Position numbers and translations under genes: made by a program | In this document: piece after piece, positions 44,463-52,618 of the stretch | Numbering within the stretch: the first letter of the stretch is position 1 | Layout: the number at the start of each line of letters is the position of its first letter | NCBI GenBank assembly: GCA_002239025.1 | Contig: MPNM01000016.1 | Span: 1 to 64,000, forward strand | Direction of reading: 5' to 3' | Length of the DNA stretch: 64,000 nucleotides | Origin: Chloroflexi bacterium bin125 | GTDB taxonomy: Bacteria > Chloroflexota > Dehalococcoidia > Bin125 | The notes under the pieces: generated by a model | The model's input: the letters and a program-made list of their open reading frames with translations, nothing else | Told to the model about the DNA's origin: nothing | The model's database searches: none

Positions 44463-46238
44463 TCAACCGCGTCCGTTGCGGCCGTTTTGGGCGCTGTGGC
44501 CGTTCTGGCCATTGAGCGAACGCTGGGGATGCGAACGCGCGACAGTCTCCAGGCGTGCCACCGAGACGGCACCGACGCCGTTGTCACCATTCCTGCCGAC
44601 GGTCGCCAGCACGGGTTCTGGGGTTGGCGGCTCACTGCTGTCGCCCAGCGCACCTTCGGGGACCTCGGGCAGATCCAACTCGCCGGTGCGCAGGCGTCGT
44701 TCTTTCAGCGTCAGGACCGCGACCAGTGCGACGGCGCCGACGCCGACGGATATCCAGAAATTGCTTGTGATCGCGACGGAGAGCGCCTCGGGCAGTGCCG
44801 CAAGGATCTCGTTGAAGCCATCCTCGCCCAGTTCGGCGAAGAGTTCGCCGCTCGCTTCTTCGCTCAATAGCTGGGTTGGATCAGCCCGCTCGGCAAGATT
44901 GGCCGGCAGTCGTGCGGCGAGCTCGCTCGTCAAGCGTCCCGTAACCAGGGCGCCGATCAGCGTCACACCGATGATGGCCCCGATCTCCTCGAAGAACTGG
45001 GTTGCACCCGAGACTGTGCCCAGCATGCTCTGCGGCAAGGCATTCTGCGCAGCAACCATCAGCGAGGGATAGAGCAAGCCGAGGCCGGATCCGAACAGCA
45101 CCAGCCGCCAGACGACATCAACGGCGCTCGTACTGGTGCCGAGCTGCGTCATTAGCCAGCCACTGATCACAATCACGAACGCAGCGATGACTGCCATCGC
45201 CTTGTACCGGCCGGTCCTCGCAATCACCTGTCCGGCGATCGACGCCATCACGACCAGCGATATGATTTGGGCGCTCAACAGCAGACCCGATGCCGTCGGC
45301 GTGTAGCCCAACACGCCTTGCATGAAGTAGGCGAGGAAGAACGAGACACCGAACAATCCCGCGCCAATCACGGTCATGACCAGTGCTGAGACCCGGAATG
45401 TGTGATTGCGGAACAGCTCGGCAGGCAGAATCGGTTCCCTAGCCACCCGCTCCGCCGCAATGAATGCCAGCACGCCCAGCCCAGAGAGTCCAAGCAGCGC
45501 CAGGGTCTTGATGTCCAGCCAGGCAGTCCCGGTTGAGACCAGCGCCAGCGCCAACATCGCCGGCGAGAGCGCCAATAACATCGCGCCGATGCCGAGCCAG
45601 TCGATCACCACCTTGCGCGGTGGCGGTCTGAGCCAGGGCATGATGAAGGCGATCGAGGCGAATGCCAGTGCGGCCAGGGGGAGGATGGACCAGAAGACCC
45701 ATCGCCAGCTCAGCGCGTCGACGATCAAGCCACCGAGCAGCGGTCCGATCAGTCCGCCGATGCCGAAGACGGCCGCGAACACGCCCATGTACTTGGCTCG
45801 CTCGGACGGTGGGAAGAGGTCACCGGAAATCGAGAAGGTGTTGGCCATCAGCACGCCGCCGCCGATGCCCTGTAGTGCTCGGAATCCGATCAGCATTTCC
45901 ATTGAGGTCGCGAATCCGGCCAGCGCGGTCGCTCCGGCGAAGACGACCAGGCCAGCCAGCAGGAACGGTTTGCGGCCGTAGCTGTCGGACAGGCGTCCGG
46001 CGATTGCGACCGCCGGCACGGAAGTCGCCATGAAGGCGGATTCCATGAAGGCGATCAGATCAATCCGGCCGAGTTCGGCGGCCAGCACTGGCGTCGCGGT
46101 GGCAACGATTGAGTGCTGCACTGCGGAGAGGAACATCGCCACGACCGCGCTGCCCAGGATCAGCATTTTGGTCCGATGGGGCAACCGGAAACCCACGGTC
46201 GCAGCCGTCGGCGTCGCTGTAGAAGTGGAGTGGCTCAT
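44463..46238 (-). CDS. MFS transporter, DHA2 (EmrB/QacA) family
   Basis: A 591-residue transporter with about 14 predicted membrane helices. GRLSDSYGRKPFLLAGL is the MFS loop 2-3 motif and GIGGGVLMANTFSISGDLFPP is the antiporter motif C region. It is expected to expel drugs or metabolites with the proton gradient. The C-terminal 70 residues are hydrophilic and end in an Asn/Gly-rich tail (NGQNGHSAQNGRNGRG), which is unusual. The start is ATG 46238 (MSHSTSTATPTAA). Confidence 0.9.
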   Translation of the reverse strand: MSHSTSTATPTAATVGFRLPHRTKMLILGSAVVAMFLSAVQHSIVATATPVLAAELGRIDLIAFMESAFMATSVPAVAIAGRLSDSYGRKPFLLAGLVVFAGATALAGFATSMEMLIGFRALQGIGGGVLMANTFSISGDLFPPSERAKYMGVFAAVFGIGGLIGPLLGGLIVDALSWRWVFWSILPLAALAFASIAFIMPWLRPPPRKVVIDWLGIGAMLLALSPAMLALALVSTGTAWLDIKTLALLGLSGLGVLAFIAAERVAREPILPAELFRNHTFRVSALVMTVIGAGLFGVSFFLAYFMQGVLGYTPTASGLLLSAQIISLVVMASIAGQVIARTGRYKAMAVIAAFVIVISGWLMTQLGTSTSAVDVVWRLVLFGSGLGLLYPSLMVAAQNALPQSMLGTVSGATQFFEEIGAIIGVTLIGALVTGRLTSELAARLPANLAERADPTQLLSEEASGELFAELGEDGFNEILAALPEALSVAITSNFWISVGVGAVALVAVLTLKERRLRTGELDLPEVPEGALGDSSEPPTPEPVLATVGRNGDNGVGAVSVARLETVARSHPQRSLNGQNGHSAQNGRNGRG

Positions 46239-46363
46239 CTAGGAATCTCGAAACAGGCGGCGAAACGGACAGCGCCAGCATCGAACATACCAGTCTGGCG
46301 CACCTTCACGTTGGCGATGCAGGCGTCTCCAGGTGGTCCAAGTGAGGCCCGGTTCTCATTTGC

Positions 46364-46396
46364 TGTCATACCCGGGCTCCGCCGCGGGTACGACGC
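46364..46396. repeat. Palindromic repeat, family C, copy 3
   Basis: GTCATACCCGGGCTCCGCCGCGGGTACGAC resembles the motifs at 172-200 and 15418-15449. It sits in the spacer after the cobU stop and could act as a bidirectional transcript end between the cobalamin operon and the efflux pump gene. Confidence 0.55.
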
Positions 46397-46410
46397 AACA
46401 TTCATTGGAG

Positions 46411-46944
46411 TCAATCGGCGGGATGGCCTGACTTCAGGGTCAGCGGTAGTCCGGCTGCCATGAAGATGACTTCGTCAGCTTCTGCGGCGATCATCTGGTT
46501 CACTCGGCCAAGCTCGTCCGCGTACACGCGGCCGAGCTTGGTTGGCGCCACGATGCCGAGTCCGACCTCGTTGCTGACCACGATCCAGGACGCATCCTGT
46601 TGTCGATAGAGCCGCAACAGGTCTTCAACTCTCGATGGGACGTCGCAGTCCATGTCTCGTAGCAACAGATTGCTGACCCAGAGCGTGAGGCAATCGAGCA
46701 GCACCGTGTCGTAGCTGGAGAGCAGCGGCTTCATCGACTGGACGATCTCCAGAGGTTCTTCGAGAGTGTCCCACTCCGGGGGACGGCTTTCTTGATGCGC
46801 ACGAATGCGTGCGGTCATGTCCTCATCAAGCGCCTCTGCGGTGGCGACGAACAACACTCGCTCAGCCTGTTCGGCTAGTCGCTGCGCGTAGGTGCTCTTG
46901 CCCGCCCGAGCGCCTCCCAGCACCAACGTGAGTCGCTTACTCAT
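46411..46944 (-). CDS. cobU: Adenosylcobinamide kinase/guanylyltransferase
   Basis: A 177-residue bifunctional enzyme. The P-loop is LGGARAGKSTYAQRL at residues 7-21. The RIRAHQESRPPEWDTLEEP segment carries the catalytic His of the guanylyltransferase. It phosphorylates adenosylcobinamide and adds GMP to give adenosylcobinamide-GDP, the substrate of CobS. The gene starts 3 bp after the cobC stop, and it is the last gene of the riboswitch-led operon. Confidence 0.95.
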   Translation of the reverse strand: MSKRLTLVLGGARAGKSTYAQRLAEQAERVLFVATAEALDEDMTARIRAHQESRPPEWDTLEEPLEIVQSMKPLLSSYDTVLLDCLTLWVSNLLLRDMDCDVPSRVEDLLRLYRQQDASWIVVSNEVGLGIVAPTKLGRVYADELGRVNQMIAAEADEVIFMAAGLPLTLKSGHPAD

Positions 46945-46947
46945 GTG

Positions 46948-47610
46948 TCACCTCTGGTGTGGACGTGTGTGATGGCTGGTGTCGTTCCACAGTTCCAGCA
47001 CTCCGACGCCGGAGTATGACTTGACTATCGAGAGGCTGGCGACATCTAGACGGAAGCTCCAGACGCGCTCCGCCGGCAGTCCCAGCAGGCAGTTGAGCAG
47101 CGCCAGCAGTGATCCGCCGTGGGCGACGACGAGCAACTGATCGCCGGGCTTGTGCTGCGAACGGACGCGGTCGTGAAATCGGCGTGCGCGGTCGATCAAC
47201 TGCAGCATGTTCTCTCCGCCGGGAGCCGCGAAGTCGACATTGCGGCCGGCCATGCGCGTTGCAAACCCTTCGGGGTCGCGGGCCTGGGCTTCTTCGAACG
47301 TCAGGCCCTCCCACTCGCCGTATGAGAACTCCCTCAGCTCGGACTCGACTTGCACTGTCACATTCCTCTTACCGCGAATGATTTGAGCGCTTTCCGTGGT
47401 GCGTGACAGGTCGCTTGCGTAGATCGCAGAAAACTCCGATGTTGCCAGCCGCTCTCCGAGTTGTGTGATTTGATGCTTGCCGGACTGGTTCAGGGCGATG
47501 TCAGTCTGGCCCTGAATCCGGCGTGAACGATTCCACTCGGTCTCGCCGTGACGGACCAGATGCCAGACCAACGCTTCGTCCGGCCCGCTCGCTGATTCGC
47601 TGTTGCTCAT
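46948..47610 (-). CDS. cobC: Histidine phosphatase family protein, probably alpha-ribazole phosphatase
   Basis: A 220-residue histidine-phosphatase-fold protein. LVRHGETEWNRSRRIQGQTD is the RHG motif with catalytic His. The distal His lies in VVAHGGSLLALLNCL near residue 165. In a cobalamin operon the expected role is CobC, removing the phosphate from alpha-ribazole-5'-phosphate before CobS. Phosphoglycerate mutase-like enzymes share the fold, so the role rests on context. Confidence 0.85.
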   Translation of the reverse strand: MSNSESASGPDEALVWHLVRHGETEWNRSRRIQGQTDIALNQSGKHQITQLGERLATSEFSAIYASDLSRTTESAQIIRGKRNVTVQVESELREFSYGEWEGLTFEEAQARDPEGFATRMAGRNVDFAAPGGENMLQLIDRARRFHDRVRSQHKPGDQLLVVAHGGSLLALLNCLLGLPAERVWSFRLDVASLSIVKSYSGVGVLELWNDTSHHTRPHQR

Positions 47611-47620
47611 CGAACCTCGC

Positions 47621-48382
47621 TTACCAGAGCGGCGCTTGGAAGGCGTCGGGGATGATCGGGATGAGGGCGACGCCGAGAATCAGGACCACGACCTCGCAGA
47701 GTTCGTTCACGGCGCCGTAGGCGTCGCCGGTCATCCCGCCGAGCCAACTGCTCATCCATTTGCCCAGAAGGATCGCGGCGAGCAGAGCGGAACCCAGGAG
47801 GATGAATCCTGCGCCTCCGAGAAAGAGGACGGTCGCCAACGCTGCGGTGGTCGCGCCCAGGACGACGTGCCACCAGCTCTGATCGGATTGAAAGGACGAG
47901 CCCAGGCCGTCCTTGCGGGCGTAGGGGAAGAGCGCCATCGTCGCGAGCATGCCGAATCTGGCCAGGCAAGGGAAGACGAGCAGCAGGCCGATGCGTGCCT
48001 CGTCGGGCGTCGAAGCGAGCAGGCTCCACTTGGTCATCAGCATTGCCACGCCGCCGATGACGGCGAATGCGCCGACGTGCGTGTCTCGGAGGATGCGCAG
48101 GCGATCCTCGGCCGCGTAGCCGCCGAAGAGCCCGTCGCAGCAGTCGAGAAATCCCTCGGTGTGCAGAGCGCGTGTGGTGATCAGCATCGCGGCGACCAGC
48201 AGCGCGCCGACCAGCAGGTCAGGCAAACCCATTCGCAGGAGTGCATCGAGTCCGACCAAGACCGCGCCCAACGCGAGTCCCACGAAGGGGAACCATGCTC
48301 GCGAGGATGCGACCGGCAACTCACCGTCTCTTGACACCGGTAGCACGGTCAAGAAGGCGAACGCCAGGCGGATGCCCTTCAT
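47621..48382 (-). CDS. cobS: Adenosylcobinamide-GDP ribazoletransferase
   Basis: A 253-residue membrane enzyme with several hydrophobic helices. It opens FAFLTVLPVSRDGELP and has HTEGFLDCCDGLFGGYAAEDRLRILRDTHVGAFAVIGGVA, the Mg-binding 'D(G)xxDxxDG'-type region (here spanning FLDCCDGLFGG). It joins alpha-ribazole to adenosylcobinamide-GDP to make adenosylcobalamin. It overlaps cobT by 4 bp (48379-48382). Confidence 0.93.
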   Translation of the reverse strand: MKGIRLAFAFLTVLPVSRDGELPVASSRAWFPFVGLALGAVLVGLDALLRMGLPDLLVGALLVAAMLITTRALHTEGFLDCCDGLFGGYAAEDRLRILRDTHVGAFAVIGGVAMLMTKWSLLASTPDEARIGLLLVFPCLARFGMLATMALFPYARKDGLGSSFQSDQSWWHVVLGATTAALATVLFLGGAGFILLGSALLAAILLGKWMSSWLGGMTGDAYGAVNELCEVVVLILGVALIPIIPDAFQAPLW

Positions 48383-49440
48383 TCGTTGGGCTCGCGATCC
48401 GCGACCCCTGCTTCGTCGAAGGTCGCCATCTCGGTAAGGCAGGCGACGGCCGACTCGACCAATCCCATGGCGAGCACCGCTCCGGTGCCTTCACCGAGCC
48501 TCATGTCCAGGTCGAGCAGTGGACGCAGCGTCAGGTGCGACAACACGGCTTGATGTCCCACTTCGGCGGAGACATGCCCGGCCACGAGATAGTCGCGCAC
48601 TGTCGGGCAGATGCTATAGGCGATCAGCGCGGCGGCGCCGGAGATGAAGCCGTCCAGCACGACGACACGTTTGGCCCGGGCAGCGCCAAGGATGACGCCG
48701 GCCAGTACTCCGATCTCGAGGCCGCCCAACTTCGCAAGCACGTCCAAGCCGTCGCGGGCGTCAGGCCGGTTGACCGTCAGCGCCCGTTCGATGACGGCGA
48801 CCTTCGCCATCAACTCTTCGTCGTTGCGACCCGTGCCGCGTCCGGTCACCTCCCCTGGGAACGCTCCGGTGATCGTTGAGGTGATTGCAGCGGCCGCGGT
48901 CGTGTTGCCGATCCCCATGTCACCGGTTCCGATGAGGTCTGCTCGGGCGTCGGCCGCTTCAGTTGCCAGCGTGACTCCTGCCTGAATGCAGTGCTCAGCT
49001 CGCGATCGTGACATCGCGGGACCGCGCGCCATATTGTCGGTGCCGCGACCAATCGACACATTGCGCAACGCGGGATGGTCGGGCGGCGGGCCGGCGATCC
49101 CCGCATTGACGATCGTCAGCGTTACGCCAGCAAGACGGGCCATCGCATTGATTGCTGCGCCGCCGTCGAGGAAGTTCTGCACCATTTGCGCCGTGACTTC
49201 TTGCGGATATCCACTGACACCTTCCGCCACGACTCCATGATCGGCGGCGGCGATGATCAGCGCCTTGCCACGAATCACATGTCGTTCGGCGCCCAGGACT
49301 CCGGCGACCTGGACGGCCAGATCTTCCAATCGACCCAGGCTGCCCGGAGGTTTGGTCAGGCGCTGCTGGCGGAGTCGGGCCGCATCCATCGATGCGGCGT
49401 CTGCCGGCCTGATCCCCTCGATGATGTCGTCCAGAGTCAT
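48379..49440 (-). CDS. cobT: Nicotinate-nucleotide-dimethylbenzimidazole phosphoribosyltransferase
   Basis: A 353-residue CobT. LTKPPGSLGRLEDLAVQVA, IAAADHGVVAEGVSGYPQEVT and GDMGIGNTTAAAAITS are family landmarks. The catalytic Glu falls in MRLGEGTGAVLAM near the C-terminus. It makes alpha-ribazole-5'-phosphate from dimethylbenzimidazole. The presence of cobT without visible DMB synthesis genes implies that the lower base is imported or made elsewhere. Confidence 0.95.
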   Translation of the reverse strand: MTLDDIIEGIRPADAASMDAARLRQQRLTKPPGSLGRLEDLAVQVAGVLGAERHVIRGKALIIAAADHGVVAEGVSGYPQEVTAQMVQNFLDGGAAINAMARLAGVTLTIVNAGIAGPPPDHPALRNVSIGRGTDNMARGPAMSRSRAEHCIQAGVTLATEAADARADLIGTGDMGIGNTTAAAAITSTITGAFPGEVTGRGTGRNDEELMAKVAVIERALTVNRPDARDGLDVLAKLGGLEIGVLAGVILGAARAKRVVVLDGFISGAAALIAYSICPTVRDYLVAGHVSAEVGHQAVLSHLTLRPLLDLDMRLGEGTGAVLAMGLVESAVACLTEMATFDEAGVADREPNE

Positions 49441-49453
49441 TACGGGGCGTCAA

Positions 49454-50092
49454 TCAGTACTCGATGCCCGGCTGGGCCCGGATTCCCTGCTCTTCGTAGG
49501 GATGCTTGATCAGCTTCATCTCGGTGACGAGATCGGCGAACTCGACCAACTCCTGTGGCGCGTAGCGGCCGGTGATGATCACGTGCATCTGCCTGGGACG
49601 GCGCGAGAGCACATCGATCACTTCGGCCACCGGCACCCATTCGTAGTGCATCGCGTAGGTGAACTCATCGAGCACGATGACGTCTTCTTCGCCGTGCAAG
49701 ATCGCTTCCTGGCATCGCTCCCATTGCGCGACGGCGAGCGCCGTGGTCTCGTCCATGTCCTTCGAAAGCCAGGTGAAGCCGTCGCCCAGGGACTCGATCC
49801 GCAGCCCGATGCGCTCGGCGGCGCGGTGCTCGCCGAACTTGGCCGTCGAGTGCTTGATGAACTGGAACATCCGCACGTTGAAGTCGCGACCCCAGGCTCG
49901 AAACAGGACACCGAGCGCGGCGCTCGTCTTACCTTTGCCCTCGCCCGTATTGACGATCACCAATCCCTGTTGCTTCGAGCGCCGACGCGCTGCCGACCTG
50001 TATTCCGAGGCCTCCTCGTCCATCTTGGTTTCTTGCGGCCTGGCATCATCTGACGACACTGGCGGCTCCATTCCGGATGGCGGCTCGGCCAT
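49454..50092 (-). CDS. cobO: Cob(I)yrinic acid a,c-diamide adenosyltransferase (CobA/CobO type)
   Basis: A roughly 212-residue P-loop adenosyltransferase. VNTGEGKGKTSAALGVLFRAWGRD is the modified Walker A. DVIVLDEFTYAMHY follows near residue 125, and RPRQMHVIITGRYAPQELVEFADLVTEMK near 165. It adds the 5'-deoxyadenosyl group to cob(I)inamide-type corrinoids. The start is uncertain: ATG 50092 or 50071 are possible, both inside the last part of btuD, so the two genes overlap by up to 47 bp. A more upstream ATG (50155) would overlap btuD further. Confidence 0.88.
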   Translation of the reverse strand: MAEPPSGMEPPVSSDDARPQETKMDEEASEYRSAARRRSKQQGLVIVNTGEGKGKTSAALGVLFRAWGRDFNVRMFQFIKHSTAKFGEHRAAERIGLRIESLGDGFTWLSKDMDETTALAVAQWERCQEAILHGEEDVIVLDEFTYAMHYEWVPVAEVIDVLSRRPRQMHVIITGRYAPQELVEFADLVTEMKLIKHPYEEQGIRAQPGIEY

Positions 50093-50936
50093 TGTTCTGC
50101 GCAATCCGACCTTGATCCGGTTCGGCCAGCGCCTCTTCACCATCGGCCGGGGCAATCAGGCTGATAGCCAGTGAGCCGGTGACCGGATCGCGATAGAGCT
50201 CGGCTCGGACACCGAAGGCGGATTCCAGTGTCTCGGCGGTCAGCACTTCCTCAGGTGTGCCGTCTGTGACGACTTGTCCATTACTGAGCAGCACCAATCG
50301 GTCGCAGAATCTGGCGGCGAGATTAAGGTCATGAATGGCTGCAACGGCGGTGAGCCCGTCATCGACCAGCCGACGTACCAGGCCGAGAATCTTGAGCTGA
50401 TGCAGGATGTCGAGGTTTGCGGTCGGTTCGTCGAGCAGCAAGACCTGCGGCTGCTGCGCAACCGCTCGGGCGAGGAAGACACGCTGGCGCTCACCGCCCG
50501 ACAGCGTGTCCAGCGTTCGGTTGGTGAATGAGTCGGTCTCGGTCAGATGCATGGCGTCCGTGGCGATCCGATCGTCCGCCTCGCCTTCGACCTGGAATCG
50601 ACCGAGGTGTGGATAGCGACCCATCAGGACCAACTCGAACGCAGTGAATCCCTGGGTGAAGGGCGCGATTTGCGGCACCAGCGCCAGCAGTTCAGCCACC
50701 TTACGCGCCGGCAGCGACTTGAGGTCCGCTCCGTGCAGCGAGACTGAGCCATCCTGGTAGCCGAGCACATTGGAGATGGCCCGCAGCAGCGTCGATTTTC
50801 CCGCGCCATTGGGACCGATCACGCCGACGAATTGTCCGCGTTCGGCGCGCAGATCGACACCATCGAGGAGATGCTTCGCGTCCACGCTGAAGGACAGCGC
50901 CTGGGCATCGATCGCCGGTGAGTGGTCGTTGATCAT
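50046..50936 (-). CDS. btuD: Corrinoid ABC importer ATP-binding protein
   Basis: A 296-residue ABC ATPase of the FecE/BtuD (heme/iron-siderophore/B12) type. Walker A is VIGPNGAGKSTLL near residue 45, the signature LSGGERQR near 145, and Walker B LLDEPTANLDI follows. Its start lies 56 bp before the btuC stop on the same strand. The last about 40 residues are an unusual Ala/Asp-rich tail. Corrinoid specificity is inferred from the riboswitch and from the cob genes downstream. Confidence 0.88.
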   Translation of the reverse strand: MINDHSPAIDAQALSFSVDAKHLLDGVDLRAERGQFVGVIGPNGAGKSTLLRAISNVLGYQDGSVSLHGADLKSLPARKVAELLALVPQIAPFTQGFTAFELVLMGRYPHLGRFQVEGEADDRIATDAMHLTETDSFTNRTLDTLSGGERQRVFLARAVAQQPQVLLLDEPTANLDILHQLKILGLVRRLVDDGLTAVAAIHDLNLAARFCDRLVLLSNGQVVTDGTPEEVLTAETLESAFGVRAELYRDPVTGSLAISLIAPADGEEALAEPDQGRIAQNNGRAAIRNGAASVVR

Positions 50937-50991
50937 GAATCGTCCCTTTGCACGCTATTGCGACCCCACGTTGCGACCCACCTGGTTCTGG

Positions 50992-52074
50992 TCATAGCGA
51001 GTACACCTGCCGCTTGTTCTTGATCAACAGCAAAATGAAGAACGGTGCGCCTACGAAGGCCGTCAGCACGCCAACACGAAACTCAGCCGGTTCGATGATC
51101 AACCGTGCGACCGTGTCGGCCAGGATCACGAACACTGCGCCGCCAAGGGCGCTCATTGGAATCAGTACGCGATTATCGGGTCCCAATAGGAGCCGCAGCG
51201 TGTGTGGAATCACAAGTCCGACGAACGCGATCGTGCCGCTGACCGCGACGGCGGCGCCGGTTGCCAATGCGGCCGCAGCGAGCAGGACTATTCGTGTGGC
51301 GCCTACGCGGACGCCCATTGAACGCGCTTCATCGTCGCCGAGCATGAGCAGATTGAGATCGCGCGCCATCAGCAGCAGGATGACCGCGCTGCCGACGATC
51401 AGCGGCCCGGCAATGCGCACGTGTTCCCAGGATCGCGAATCGAGCCCACCGGCCAGCCAGAACAGGATCTCGCGCAGGGCCTCGTTGTCGGGCAGGAAGA
51501 GGATGATCGCCGAAACGACTGCGCCGAGGAAGGCATTGACGGCGACACCGGCCAGGAGCAGGGTCGCCATTGAGAAGTGTCCGCCAACCACGGCGATGCC
51601 GTAAACCAGGAACGCCGCGGCCATCGCGCCGACGAAGGCGAACACGGGTAAGGCGAGGAAGAAGAGCCCGGTCAGGCCAGTCGCAATGGCGACGACCGCG
51701 CCCAACGCTCCGCCGGCCGAGACGCCGATGATGCCCGGGTCGGCCATTGGGTTGCGGAACAGACCCTGCATCGTCGCGCCGGCGATGGCGAGCGCCATGC
51801 CGACGGCTGCGCCGACGATAATCCGCGGCAGCCGGATCTGTTCAATCACGAGTTGCTCGGTGCGGCCAAACTCGGGGACGTCGATGCCGACAGCCGAGAG
51901 CACGATCCAGGCGACGTGACCGACGGGAATTTCGACCGGGCCCAGGCTGAGCGAGACGAGGCCGACGGCAAGCACGAGGACCAGCAGCGCCGACAGCCCG
52001 ATCGCCAGGCGAGCGCTGACGGCCATCTGCCGATAGCCACGGAGCCTGCTCAGGACCTGGATGCTCGCCGACAA
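50992..52074 (-). CDS. btuC: Corrinoid ABC importer permease (FecCD family)
   Basis: A 360-residue FecCD-family permease with about 10 helices. RLPRIIVGAAVGMALAIAGATMQ is the family N-terminal block, NPMADPGIIGVSAGGALGA follows, and ARSMGVRVGATRIVLL is the coupling-helix region that meets the ATPase. It starts at TTG 52074, only 6 nt after a GGAGG that forms the 3' arm of the leader hairpin. No periplasmic-binding protein (btuF) is visible nearby. A substrate-binding lipoprotein must be encoded elsewhere, if one is used. Confidence 0.88.
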   Translation of the reverse strand: MSASIQVLSRLRGYRQMAVSARLAIGLSALLVLVLAVGLVSLSLGPVEIPVGHVAWIVLSAVGIDVPEFGRTEQLVIEQIRLPRIIVGAAVGMALAIAGATMQGLFRNPMADPGIIGVSAGGALGAVVAIATGLTGLFFLALPVFAFVGAMAAAFLVYGIAVVGGHFSMATLLLAGVAVNAFLGAVVSAIILFLPDNEALREILFWLAGGLDSRSWEHVRIAGPLIVGSAVILLLMARDLNLLMLGDDEARSMGVRVGATRIVLLAAAALATGAAVAVSGTIAFVGLVIPHTLRLLLGPDNRVLIPMSALGGAVFVILADTVARLIIEPAEFRVGVLTAFVGAPFFILLLIKNKRQVYSL

Positions 52075-52075
52075 G

Positions 52076-52102
52076 AAAAACCTCCAGCGACTCCGCTGGA
52101 GG
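52076..52102 (-). terminator. Riboswitch expression hairpin with U-tract
   Basis: Read on the minus strand, CCTCCAGCG-GAGT-CGCTGGAGG is a perfect 9-bp stem, followed directly by TTTTT. That is an intrinsic terminator located after the cobalamin aptamer and just before btuC. The 3' arm also ends in GGAGG, placed 6 nt before the TTG start, so the hairpin would also hide the ribosome site. Confidence 0.8.
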
Positions 52103-52173
52103 AAGGGTGTTCGATCTGCCCGGACTGGCGCCCAGTGATCGAGGGACCTCTCTTGAGCGGAGAGTTATCACCT

Positions 52174-52366
52174 CAACGTCCAGGCAGGTCTCCTGGCTTG
52201 CGGGGGGTCTGTTGCCGGGCCCTTCCCATCGACATCAGGCGGTCGACAGTGGGCGTCGGCTCCGGATGCTGCTCGTACTGGAAGTACGAGCCCCGCTTAC
52301 AGTGGCGCTACCGCGGCGGATTTTCACCGCCTTCCCTATTCTCCCGGGACGGGCACCTGGACGTGT
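52174..52366 (-). ncRNA. Cobalamin (AdoCbl) riboswitch
   Basis: Read on the minus strand, the stretch has the aptamer landmarks in order. GGTGCCC begins the aptamer and AATAGGGAA is near the start. The GGTGAAAATCCGCC hairpin follows, then GCGCCACTGTAAGCGG. CCGGAGCCGACGCCCACTGT and GGGAAGG come next. The B12-box-type GCAAGCCAGGAGACCTGCC lies at the end near 52180. It controls the btuC-cobU operon that begins about 100 bp downstream. Elements for the kissing-loop domain appear to be present. Confidence 0.93.
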
Positions 52367-52487
52367 AAAGCCAAGCCGAGCCTAGCACCGAGTCGGTTGG
52401 GGTGACAAGGAGCTGGCCAAAGTGGCCATGCAGACCAGGAGGGGCCACATTCAATCTGGCCAGAGCTAGGAGAGTGCCCTGCTTCTC

Positions 52488-52613
52488 TTAGGAATCGTTC
52501 TGCGCCGCTCTCTCCAGATTCAGCGCGAGCAAGCGCTCCAGTATCTCCTCATCCTCTAGCTCAGAGGGCCAGTTGTATGCGGCGAAGACGGCGGCGGCGA
52601 GCTGTGTCGTCAC
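52488..52613 (-). pseudogene. Relic of a DNA methyltransferase C-terminus
   Basis: A GTG-started frame of about 41 codons reads TTQLAAAVFAAYNWPSELED and then EEILERLLALNLERAAQ before a TAA. This resembles the C-terminal tail of large DNA methyltransferases of the type II/IIL group, where 'AAYGWP...DEEIL(E/A)RLLALN' is a recurrent ending. No upstream methyltransferase remains and no ribosome site precedes the frame. The fragment abuts the 3' end of the ABC exporter gene and is probably the remainder of a deleted restriction-modification gene. The resemblance is from memory of the family. Confidence 0.45.
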
Positions 52614-52618
52614 GGCAT

